Of a DNA stretch of 64,000 nucleotides, positions 20,641 to 31,151 are shown one piece after another (position 1 is the stretch's first letter; every line of letters starts with the position of its first letter). The translations under genes were made by a program, and so were the position numbers. The notes beneath the pieces were generated by a model that was given only the letters and a program-made list of their open reading frames with translations, did not search any database and was not told where the DNA came from. This stretch comes from Liolophura sinensis. Taxonomy: Eukaryota; Mollusca; Polyplacophora; Chitonida; Chitonidae. The stretch spans positions 30,907,979 to 30,971,978 of the forward strand of contig NC_088302.1 in the NCBI RefSeq assembly GCF_032854445.1, given 5' to 3'.

Positions 20641-20769
20641 GGTCTTAAACTGCCTACACCGTCCTAATAGTCTGTATAACCCGGAGGTCATTGATCATGA
20701 TATAAATTCATTCCTTTCATCCTCTCTACTGTAACCTTTCACCTTTCCAACCGCTAAAGCATCTTTTAT

Positions 20770-20990
20770 TGATTTATTTGTTTCACCACACTCAACCATA
20801 TTTCACTTATACGATGGCCGCCAGCATTCTGGTTGGAGGAAACCGGGGGCAACCCACAACCATCTGCAGATTGCTGGCAGCTCTTCCCATGTATGACCGA
20901 TGAGAAAGCCAGCTGGACTTGAACTTACAGTGACTGGTTGGAGGCTCCTGGATCATTGCACCGTTCTGGTGTGCTAATCCCATTAAAGCA
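20770..20990 (-). repeat. SINE family A, near full-length copy
   Basis: TTATTGATTTATTTGTTTCA, then AACCATATTTCACTTATACG, TGGAGGAAACCGGGGGCAAC, CAACCATCTGCAGATTGCTG, and the head region ACTTGAACTTACAGTGACTG to GGCTCCTGGATCATTGCACC. Confidence 0.85.
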
Positions 20991-21604
20991 TTTTTTGGAT
21001 GTGGAATTTATGCATACAATTTTTGAAGATGATGCTAAAAATTTGTTTGTTTGTGTCCCTAAGCTGTAAGCTTCATAAAACAGTCCAAATTATTTTTCTA
21101 CTCCTCATAGTTCTCTCAGAATGTTACATGTTTATATTGGTTACAGAGGCAGTTGAATAAGTTGAAGAATTAGGTATATCTTCATGTTAGACAACAGTTT
21201 CTCTGTTTGTGAGGATTTTGCCCATCTTCTGGTGCCGGATCAAGGTTTGTGCTGCTTTGGTGGCATTTTGCTCAGATTTTCCACCCATTTCTAGTGGCCA
21301 ACAAAGTGTTGTATGCCTTTTTTTTAATTGTACGCCAGGTGTACGATACTTTGTCCATCACTATTACCCTACAATTGTCCCACATGTGCGAATTTCATAC
21401 ATGTACGGTAACTTTCTGACACTGGACCTAGGCCTTTCATGGCCTTAGGTCTTCTGATCTTTAGCCTGCAAATTCACAAAATTGTAACAGTTTTAGTATA
21501 GCATACATGTACAACTATGGGAATCCATTGTTAAAGGTAGAAAAGTTGTGCTTCCATCCTTATGGTTACGCTATCTTTGACCAATCATATATGGGATTGT
21601 GTAA

Positions 21605-21680
21605 TTTATCTGATTGTTATTTAATATCATACTGAAGAATTTTTCACTCATATGATGGCCGTCAGTTCTATGTGTGATAA
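21605..21680 (-). repeat. SINE family A, old tail fragment
   Basis: TCTGATTGTTATTTAATATC, then ACTGAAGAATTTTTCACTCA and TATGATGGCCGTCAG match the tail-core half with many changes. Confidence 0.6.
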
Positions 21681-21724
21681 TGCGATTCAAACCTAGACCT
21701 TTTATGGTCTTAATTACTAATTTT

Positions 21725-22015
21725 CTGTATGTGTATGCCGCACTTAACAATAGTTCAGTTAGATGATGAGGAGGAGTAATTAGGCGTGTGTCTTATTTTG
21801 TGCTGCCACCGAAACATCATGCCAAAGACACCAAGCCCACTCACATCACATCACTGACACCTGACTTGTTTCTTTGATCTAGCCTCTCAGTGCTGAGCAC
21901 GAGGCAAGGCAGGAACAAGTACCATTTGTAAAGTCTTTGGTATGACACGACTTTGGGTTGATCCCAAGTCTATGGAGTTCAAGATGGACTCTAACCATTA
22001 AGCCAATGAAGTGGT
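21725..22015 (-). repeat. tRNA-derived SINE, family C, long copy
   Basis: CGCACTTAACAATAGTTCAG, GTGCTGCCACCGAAACATCA, GCCAAAGACACCAAGCCCAC, CTCTCAGTGCTGAGCACGAG, the box B-like GGGTTGATCCCAAGTC, and the head ACTCTAACCATTAAGCC. This copy keeps the middle part missing from the 19,085 copy. Confidence 0.8.
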
Positions 22016-22878
22016 CTCTAATTTCGTGACACCAGATTTAAATCTTTCAGGAGAAAAATAACTTTTTGGAGAGTCAATGTTAAAAGCTATAGTTGCCATC
22101 TCCATGGAAACAGTAGAGCCAGTCCTTTTCTAGAATTCACACCTCTATGGAAAATGCCAAACGGCAACCAGTTCCAAGTATAAGATAGACTTCATTATGG
22201 AAATCTGTCTAATTTTAGATGACTGATTGGCACATAAAAGGACACACCTTTTTGTTTAATGATTGGTCAGTGATGTGTCTATCAATCCATGCCACAAATG
22301 GGGTGTGGTTTCTTTGGGTCTGCCCATCAGGTCTTCATGTGAAGACTTTTTCTTCAGCAACAAGTATTTTAGTACTGAAGTTTGTGATTGGTTGAAAGCA
22401 CTATCCACTAAATGTGTTCTCTAAATAAACAGAACAACAATTATCTGTTAACAACCGTCAAAATCGACAACATAGTTGGACAAACCACCATGCTTAATAA
22501 AACCATTCTTTATTGTTCTGGACTAAAATAAGGAATTGTTTATTGTAATATCTAGTTCATGCTGATTGGAATAAAGTCTAATTTGATCATAAGGAATAAA
22601 TGATTGCTTGAGGATTAGAGAAATGAGCTTGTCTGAGAAGCAGGTGAATTGAAACATGTGGTAAATTGTTTGTACATGAAATGTCAGTTTTATTTACATA
22701 ATACAAAGGTATTAAAATGATACATTAAGGCCCAGTGTGTAATGAACCTGCATTAGCATTGTAAAATTAACCAACCGATTTTATAGACAACCTAGCCTAT
22801 ATGGCATACCGTCTAGTTTATATTGCATATTTAGCACTTTGTTTTAAGTCAATGCTCTAAAAAAAATGGAACTGTTGC

Positions 22879-22883
22879 TTGTC
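22879..22883. repeat. Left target-site duplication of the hAT-like element (TTGTC)
   Basis: TTGTC lies directly before the CAG start of the left terminal inverted repeat and is identical to the five bases after the CTG end at 28,404. Extending to eight bases destroys the match (TGCTTGTC versus TTGTCCCA). Confidence 0.6.
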
Positions 22884-22899
22884 CAGCCCTCGACATAAG
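22884..22899 (+). repeat. Left terminal inverted repeat
   Basis: CAGCCCTCGACATAAG is exactly complementary to 28389-28404. Identity stops at base 16, after which both sides share only scattered subterminal motifs. Confidence 0.92.
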
Positions 22900-23935
22900 A
22901 GGAGATCGAACCGACCGATCACGTGTCGATCACCTCATTCGAAAAAAGGGGGACCGAAACGTCGGTTACCATAAAAGCCACAGGGGACCGATAAATAATT
23001 TCGGCAGATTAGGAGTGAACGTGTACGTAGTGTCTGCCGCTGCCGAAAATGCAACCGCTCAGTCAAAGGGGAGCTTGTCGCAGTGCGGCGCGAAGGGAAA
23101 TGCATGCATGTGCTATGAGCCGTGGGTCAGGACGCAAAAGACATTTGGTCATCACAAAAATAAAACAGTTAATTGGGTCACTGTCCAAGCGCGGCGCACA
23201 GAAGGTGTAGTTTAACGTTCACTGATACCCATGTATCTTTACCAACCAGAAGTTTAGGGTCCAACAACACTGACAGGCATGCATATGCTGTGATCTGGAC
23301 GATTCCAATTATTGGAAACTAAAGGGGTGGTGAGGTTGTTCCAATACGCGTCTGTTGTACTTCGATCTAGGAATTTCATAACTGTCAATGAAAACTTTGA
23401 AGAGAATACGTACTTGTATCATATATCACAATGCCAATCTTAAAATGCATTGCATGGATTATTTTGCTTGAATTGGCTTGCAAACCTAAACTCAAAGGTC
23501 CCTTGTTCTGCTGCTGTCTAGAAATCTGGTGCCGCGTCTCTTTCAGGCGATTAAAACAATGCCAGCTAAGTTTTTGTCTTCATATTCATATCTGTCCATC
23601 TCTTATTCTATTGATATCGGTTCTGCTGGAAAGACAATGTACATGTATGTATTAATAGAATGCAATATATGTGTACATGTGTCCGTTTACTCGATCGCAA
23701 AACAAGGTAATCAAAACAAGGTTAAAGTCCATGGCATTCCACCGTTGGGTCAACGGTCGCCAGAAATAATAGCCAATCGTTTTAACTGCTAATTAGAATA
23801 TTGACAGAGGCGCCGCGCTGTAGATGTTTGTCACAGTCCAGAGCGGAATATTGGCGCTACGTCGAGCAGAATCTTTTGAGGAGCTGACGAATATTGCTTA
23901 GATTTTAATCGTTATTTGTGTATAAATATGTTTTG

Positions 23936-26614
23936 ATGGCTACCAAAAAGCCAGAGACTGTCCATCAAAAAACCTTCGAAAAGTGGCCTTTCAAGGAAGA
24001 GTTCAGAGTTTTGGCAACTGACAGTGATGGTAATATCACTAAACTGCAGTGCAAAATATGTGCGGACAACTTGGCAGCTATCAGGGCAGAGGCGGCAAGG
24101 CGAAATGTGAAAGGTGCAGCGTTTAATGGCATTGTGAACCTGGCAGACGGTGTTGAGTGCGTCCACCGAGGAAACTTATCTCGTCATATCAAACCTGGTG
24201 GACTGCATGACTGGGCCAAGCAAAGATTTGGCAAATCACCCGTGGCATCAACGAGCAGTGCTCCACAGGCAGGGTACGTACCATTTAAAGACATTAAATT
24301 TAAAGTTTAAAATAAATGTAACTGTATAGGAAAATGATACACACTGATGTAATAATGTAGAATATAATAATAACTTGTTAAATATAATCACGAAAATATT
24401 TAAAATATAGGTGCCGTATGCATATAGTTACACTGGTGTGCATGTGTTGTTCATCGTATATAGATTATAATTTGTAATGTTTAAGCTCGAGTTTCTAAAT
24501 GATTTTCTCTCCCTTTTGTTTAAGGCCTCCCAGTGGATCTGGTCAACGCCGCATTGATATTCTTATCGACCAAACTTCAAGCACAGCATATAGGCACCTA
24601 TTCAACACCGCCCTTTGCATTGTCCGGCATGAAAGGCCGTTTTCTGACTTTCGTAGTCTTGTTACGCTACAGCGCAAGAATGGAATCAAACTGTTAAGCG
24701 GAAAAGACACTGACAAATGTTGTCGCCAGTTCGTTTCTATAACGGCCGCAATACTCCGACAGGACATTGCAAAAATGCTGCTCCGCTCCAACTTCTTCTC
24801 GGGCCTTATGGACGGCTCCCAGGCCAGGAAGACGGGTTCAGAAAAGGAGCTAATCTATGCAAAAATTGCAGTGAACGGATGCACTGTAGAGCTCCTTGTA
24901 AAGTGCCAGGATATGGCCGAGATCGGAGGGGAAGATGCTCGAAGTTTAAAGCAGGCCTACGATCAGGCATTTTTGGATTCCTGTGAGGTGCCGAAGGAAA
25001 GGCATGACAAACTGATGGTGAGCATCTGCACTGACGGCGCCAGTGTAAACATGGGGAAATATAATGGCGCATGTACCCAACTGAAGGCTGAACGAGAGTG
25101 GCTGCTCGTGGTACATTGTTCAAACCATCGTCTGGAGTTGGCCATTAAAGATGCCTTTGCCTCTGACAAATCGTTCGAAGAAGTGGACGAAATCATGACA
25201 CAAATGTATTATCACTTCAGAAACAGTGGCAAAGCCAAACGAATATTCACAGCGACAGCAATCGCATTGGGCGTTACTTGCGTCGCTTTCACGAAGGCGC
25301 ACGGGACGAGATTTCAAAGTCACAAGTACAGGGCATGCAAGGCCATGGTACTTTTTGCCCCTCTGCTTGTATTGTGAAAATATGATAGAAACACCAGGCG
25401 CGTGCAAGACAGAAACGGTAGCAAAACTCCGTGGATACCTACGAAAGTTCTTGTCATACTCCTATCTCAGCAGTCTTAACTTCTACATGCAAGTCCTGAG
25501 GGTCACAGCTCAAATGTCATACGTCCTGCAAACCCCAACGTCACTAATAACAGACGTCATTGAATCGATTTCAGAGGCAAAAACCAACCTTCGTGAATTG
25601 ACGGCAACTGAAGAAGACTTGCCGTTCGATACGGAAGGGACAGCCGAGAGTGACAGTGTGAAACTATCGGCCAAAGCAACAAACTTGCCAGCGACGCTTG
25701 CCTTCAAGGAAAAACTAAACGAAAAACAAAAGAGACAGGTCGAAAAATACTGCACTATTGTGAAACAGGACTACGACATCAAGTTTGTGCGCCAAGGAAA
25801 AGCAAATGTCCGGAGAGTTAAAGAGACTCTGATCCCAGCAATATCTGAAGCTATTGATGCGAGATTTGCTCCTTTCCTCTCTGAACAAGAAATCTATGCA
25901 TCTGTTCAAATAGCTGACCACAGATGCTGGGACTTCGAAGAAAAGACATTTGGTCTTGACAAAATCCAGAAGCTGAGTGAGCATTTTCAAGAGCCGCTGG
26001 GGTATCATGAGTACGACATGAAAAAGGCCCAATCGGAGTTCAGACAGCTGAAGGCCGTTGTTGCTGCGAAGTACAGAAAATTCCGCAACCCCTTGCAGCT
26101 GTGGAAAACAGTCTTTCAGCATTATGTCTCTAAGTATCCCAACATCCTACTGCTGATAGAATTGTGCCTTTGTTTTGCTTGGAGTTCTGCAACGGTGGAA
26201 CGCGGTTTCAGTGTTTGCGGCCGGACCTTGACAGATGCCAGAACGTCCATGAGCAAGGGTACACTGGATGACCTGCTTGTACTCAGGATAAACCTGCCAT
26301 CGCTCGAAAAACTGGACAGCGAGTATGAAACAAGCCTGGTGGATAGAGCAGTGTCACAGTATCTGTCAACACCAAGAAGAAAAAGTGGAAAGGCGAAGCA
26401 AGTCGCCAAATCTGGAGGTTCTAGCGAGCCTGGACCAGCCATAATGCCCACTCCATTCTCATCCAGCCGAAATCCTCTGTTAGAGGATGACAGTCATCTG
26501 TATATTTCAGAAACTGATAGTGACGCAGACAGTGTGTCTGATGATTCAGAAATAAGCGATGTCGAATCAGTGGAAATGCCGATGGAATTCGAAGAGGAGA
26601 TTCTGAGTGATTAA
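23936..26614 (+). pseudogene. hAT-like transposase (C17orf113/ZNF862-like group), one frameshift
   Basis: Exon 1 (23936-24273) ends AGG|GTACGT; exon 2 starts after TTTAAG| at 24525. The junction restores a Gly codon in phase, so the intron is well supported. The N-terminus holds a BED/TTF-like zinc finger: C-x2-C in LQCKICADNL and later histidines in HRGNLSRHIKPGGLH. The hAT catalytic core is recognisable: first Asp in GLMDGSQARKTGSE, second Asp in ICTDGASVNMGKYNG, the C-x2-H motif in VVHCSNHRLELA, and the last Glu within the C-terminal dimerisation block SSATVERGFSVCGRTL. The tail is acidic and Ser/Asp-rich. The frame shifts once, near 25,345-25,360, between KYRACKAMV and FLPLCLYCENMIETP; otherwise about 808 codons are open. 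The shift could be a real disabling change or a base-call error. It resembles the hAT group that gave vertebrate C17orf113 and ZNF862, by memory of the motifs. Confidence 0.88.
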
Positions 26615-28388
26615 AAACAAGATCGCCTACATAAAAGTGTAAAACTTTAGCTAGGTGCCATTAAATTTAGTTCTTTGCCTTGCACTGACTTTGTTGATTG
26701 ACTGTTACATAATCATGGCTGAACTTTTCACGTCAACACGTTATTACTTCAACAGGAAAGAATGACTTTTGTGCAGATCTCGTTTATTTGGTTTTGAATT
26801 TTTAACGTTTTGCTTTGAACTAAAATATTTCTACAACATACATGTATAATATATATGATAATGTGTGTGGACGTCGTATCATTCTTGCACATTGATTACT
26901 TATTTAAACTCATTTTTTTACCTTTTATCGCAAACTTAAATACATGCATATAATATATATATATATAACGTTTGTAACGAAGTCGTGTGTGTGATGACAT
27001 ACACCTCGGGGGACCTGGCATTTCAATGCAATAACGTCTTATATGTTATGTCTTTTACATTAAATTTAAGTATGATTGTGTGGTTTTGTTACATATTCAA
27101 CTGCGCCTGTATTAAAGACAAACGTACAGAAGGCTATTTTTCAAAGACTTGCGCCAGCATTGGTTCTTTCGTGGTATGTTAACATACAATTACAACTCCA
27201 AACGGTAACAACGCGAAGTAACGAAAACTCCGGCCAATATGAGTCATTTGAAAAATAGTTTTTGCAAAAATAGGTATAGCAACGGATACGCCAGGTAGAT
27301 ATGTCATGCATATTTATCCTCATTGTAGAAAAGTCAATGTTCTCCTTCACCTCCTATCTTGCCAAAATACTGACTGCGAATCCACATGGCGTGAGTGAAA
27401 TGTTTGTAGACATCGCCATGATCTACATGCATCAATCAATCCTTGTATTTAAATTCAATAATTACGTTCTATAACTTATGCGTATATACCGCAGGCTGGT
27501 AGTCATAAGTCTGCTTTAGACAGATCGCATAACAAGTTAGGAATACGAAACTTTCAATTTTGAGTGGTTAAATTTCACCGTGGCATTCCCCGCCTGTAAC
27601 TGATTGACTGGAAGTGTGGGCGAGTCCAAAAGCATGCTAGCGTAGGGGGTTTTCGACTCGAACTAATGTCATTATTATTTAATGCTTGGTTCCGCTGATT
27701 TTCTGTGGTAGCAGCAATCGGGACACGTCATGTTTTGTAGAAATAGTGAATTGAGAATATTCAAGCAACATTTACAAGTTGTATCATTACTTTTCGAAAG
27801 ACATTTCTTTACGCAACTTCAAAACTTACCCACCCCGTGTGACCCTCTCGCAGCAGTCAGCTTTGCGCGGGAACGTGCTGGAGACATTATGCCTTCCAGA
27901 GCAGGATTTGTATTATTTCATTACCTGCTTGGAGTACTGGGTACGTTTATTTCTAATACAAATACAACAATAATGTGATCAGTAGTGACAATGATAAATT
28001 CTTCATTTTTTACACGATCAGTACGTCAAACACCATAGACATTGCTCCAATCAATTCGCCAGTTAAACCCACCACTCGGACTTCGCTGCGATTGCCAGTG
28101 GGTTTCATGGACGGCGTACCAGCGACTGCAGCGAGACTGGGACTAGTTACTTCTGAAAACAGACGGGAAGCCCTCTAACAAAATTAAATAATGCAGAGCA
28201 TACATATATATCATTGTGTACATGAACTTCACGGCATACCTGTATATTACAAGGAACAATTTTGGTTCTCGAAACCTACGTAATCGATACAGGGGATCGA
28301 TCGGTTACCAAAGAATTTGGGGGAGATCAAATGTCCGATCACCTGAACGTTAGGTCGGGGGATCGATTTCTCGATCACCATAATTATC

Positions 28389-28404
28389 CTTATGTCGAGG
28401 GCTG
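28389..28404 (-). repeat. Right terminal inverted repeat
   Basis: CTTATGTCGAGGGCTG is the exact complement of the left end and is followed by the TTGTC duplication at 28405-28409. Confidence 0.92.
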
Positions 28405-31125
28405 TTGTCCCAATAAATTTCATCCTACAGGAACCAAAGTTCCAAAACTTAAAAAACAAAATTATTCTGCTACAGTCACAGAAAATTGGAGGGCCAAGTT
28501 TTTCTCTTGACATCAATCTTCTCTACGGGGTTCTCCAAACCTCTAAGCAAAGGGAGGTAATCTTGTGATCCATGGAAAAAACAAACCTCTATATCTAGGT
28601 GGTGTATGTACAAACTAAATACGACGACATCATGTCACCTTTAAACTTTACAAGTCTGAAATTCTCCTTTTTCACAATATTGCTTATTAATTGATGAAGA
28701 TGTGATTCCACTCAGGCAAGGCTGGGTAAGTTTCTAGTACAGAATTACAGCATAAGGTTATGCTATTCATGACATATAATGGGTTTGCTTTTAACAAGAT
28801 TTGCTTCATTTAGTACAGAGCTGATGACTCCAATTCTGTTCAAAATCTAAATTTCTCAATGCTACATGTATATGTCATTGATAATGAATTCATTTTTATA
28901 ACAGTATTAAACTACATGCAGTTAATACATGAAAATAGTGAGGGCTTCTCGTAAGCCCTTAATTACAGCACAGAAGTATTCTTTTCTTAAGTGCCCTAAG
29001 GTGAAGGACATCAATCAAATAGTGATGAGTATAATTTCAGCTGGCTCCTGATAAGATGGATTGCATAGTATCTCAACACAACCTAAACAACTAATGTATG
29101 TGTATATTCACAAGTAAAGTACCAGTCTCTACATGTTAACATTATAAAAGGTACCAGTCACAAAGCTACCAGAACACTTAATATTCTGAATAAAATCAAC
29201 TGCAAGTAGTAATTAATTTTACAAATAAAAAAAATGAAAAAAAAAAAAAAAAAAAAAAAAAAAAGAAGGTAACAGTCAACTTTCCTGTACACAAAATAAT
29301 CCTTACAACAGATAACAAATAACAGCTTCAGATCTAAGTTTATACCGGTAACAAAACAGTTCCTCATAAGTAAATGTGTGACTTACACCTACATGTGTGC
29401 TATAAGCACTCAAGCTACCATCTTCAGTCAGAATGGAAAAAAAGGGGGCTTAGCTCTGCATAGGCAGTTCTTCACTAACTTGATAAACTATAAGGAGATG
29501 ATTTATATAAAAAAAAGATTAAGCTGGAATGTTAATATTAACTAAGTATAGGCTTAATAGTAGACCAACACAACACTCGCTGTAGATACATAAGATGTTC
29601 ATTTACACTGTAGAAGCGATAAAATAAACACTGCAAGTTGTGTATAACAAAGGGAGACAACCATGATTATCTATAGCACAGCTAAAATCATCCGTGTTAT
29701 AGCTAAAGTGTTCAGTAATATTTAGGAAGTACCGATAGATGATCATGTGAAGCATGTATGATGCATAATTACAAGCAATTCAAACTCTATGTAAGATAGT
29801 AGCATACGATATGGGTTTAGATGATCATTAGTAAGATTAAGTTTGCATAAATGACAAGTCGCACCCGTTACATGCAATACTCCAAGGAGGCATTCAGATG
29901 TGACTTGTCAACATCTCGCACACTCGACATGTCATAATCGTGCGAGAATTAATGACGTTACAATGCCAAAGATGATCACTTGTAAAATTCAATTTGGTGT
30001 CCGTTTCAAACTATCCCCCTTCAAGAAATTATCGAAAGGTATTCGTATAATAATGACCATTAGCCCCATCATTGTGACGGAACTCCCTCACAGTGTTCTG
30101 TACAGGAAGTTGAATTGATGGACAACCACATGTCTCTGTGTTCAGTCAATGTACCAGTCTGTCCACTATCTATCTCCAATTTGCTGTACAGTGCATTTTA
30201 ATTTGTACATGTGTAAATATATCTCCACTTTGCATCTCAACATTATTAACACTGAACATCTGCAAATTCCACTTAGTAAGTGTATCTCTTGACAGCACAG
30301 TACGTTTTTAACACCCCTGCAAAGTCCACTTCATATGTCCGCTTAGTACATGTACCTCTTGACAGCACATTATGTTTTCTAACACATCTGCAAAGTCCAC
30401 TTCATATCTCCGCTTAGTATCTTGCACAGAACACTTTTAACAAATCCACACTGAGTTCATGTCCTCCCTCATATGGCTTTAGAAATCACGGTTCAACTAG
30501 GCATTCAGCACAATGTACACAATTCACAACACTAGTGAAAGGAGGAGAACACTCAATCAGCAGTGTTCAGCTTTACTGATGTGTTTAGACATAAGGATGC
30601 ACTCGAGAGTGGGTAACATCTCCTGGTTACAGACTATACCTACATGTATAGGGCAATCTGGAAACATATGTACAGGTACAGGGACTATATTCAGATAATA
30701 TACTTAAAATATATTACGGTATATCATGAGATGGACACTGTACACATTAGAAAAAATATAGTCGAATTGTGTAAAAAATTTTTGGCATCAAAATGCAAAG
30801 ATGACATGTAACTGTGGCTTGTCTAGGGAAAATGTCTCCAGAAAAGGTTTGCATCCACTGGGACAATTATCAAGTAATTTTCACTTTAACAAAGTTCCTA
30901 TTTCACTCTTATGTTCGTCTGATATCACATCTTGTGAGATGGAGGATGGGTTGCCGGCAAATTCACAGATCAACAGATTAAACTCGCCACACATCAAGTC
31001 CTGGAGAATCAAAATACAGCTGGACAATTCAGGAATTTTTCCCTTGTAAAATCGCAGACTCTGTCCCTCAATGCTGCCATCTGGTGGGTACACAATGCGA
31101 AAAAAGTCGAAATTAATCAGGCCGG
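28405..31125. other. Presumed 3' UTR / downstream DNA of the LMO7-like gene
   Basis: No independent gene is supported. The left part has a long A run (about 29,240-29,264) and AT-rich DNA. Around 30,270-30,430 a segment with GCAAAGTCCACTTCATAT and CTCTTGACAGCACA is locally duplicated. The part directly left of the LMO7-like stop at 31,126 should be its 3' UTR, and is open in another frame down to 30,881. Confidence 0.45.
30275..30430. repeat. Short local duplication (~75 bp, 2 partial copies)
   Basis: TCTTGACAGCACAGTACGTT / TCTTGACAGCACATTATGTT and GCAAAGTCCACTTCATATGT / GCAAAGTCCACTTCATATCT recur in order. This is a diverged tandem duplication. Confidence 0.7.
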
Positions 31126-31151
31126 CTAAACTTTGCTGAATTTCAGTCCAG
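31126..31151 (-). CDS. LMO7: LMO7-like terminal exon, coding end
   Basis: After GTCTTTTCAG|, the phase set by the LIM exon gives AGLKFSKV and TAG (31128-31126). A short tail after the last LIM cysteines fits LMO7-family proteins, which stop about ten residues past the LIM domain. Another terminal exon inside the 3.7-kb gap cannot be excluded. Confidence 0.55.

Larger units (their letters stand above)
15904..22875. other. Repeat-filled intergenic region
   Basis: Between POLR3C and the DNA transposon there is no supported gene. The DNA is a mosaic of SINE copies (listed separately), a complex minisatellite at 19.36-20.64 kb, and AT-rich spacers. The 22.0-22.88 kb stretch holds nothing I recognise. 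Confidence 0.6.
22884..28404 (+). mobile_element. Near-complete autonomous hAT-like DNA transposon
   Basis: The 5,521-bp element is bounded by perfect 16-bp inverted repeats, CAGCCCTCGACATAAG at 22884-22899 and its complement at 28389-28404. CAG...CTG ends are typical of hAT. Inside both ends lie subterminal clusters of GATCG/CGATC, GATCACC and GGTTACC words (22,900-22,990 and 28,285-28,388), the sort of arrangement bound by hAT transposases. One + strand transposase gene with a 251-bp intron occupies 23,936-26,614, leaving about 1.0 kb of 5' and 1.8 kb of 3' non-coding DNA, long for a hAT. Perfect repeat ends and a transposase with one frameshift indicate recent activity. The five-base flanking duplication is shorter than the 8 bp usual for hAT; I recall hAT-related clades with shorter duplications, but this needs checking. 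Confidence 0.88.
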
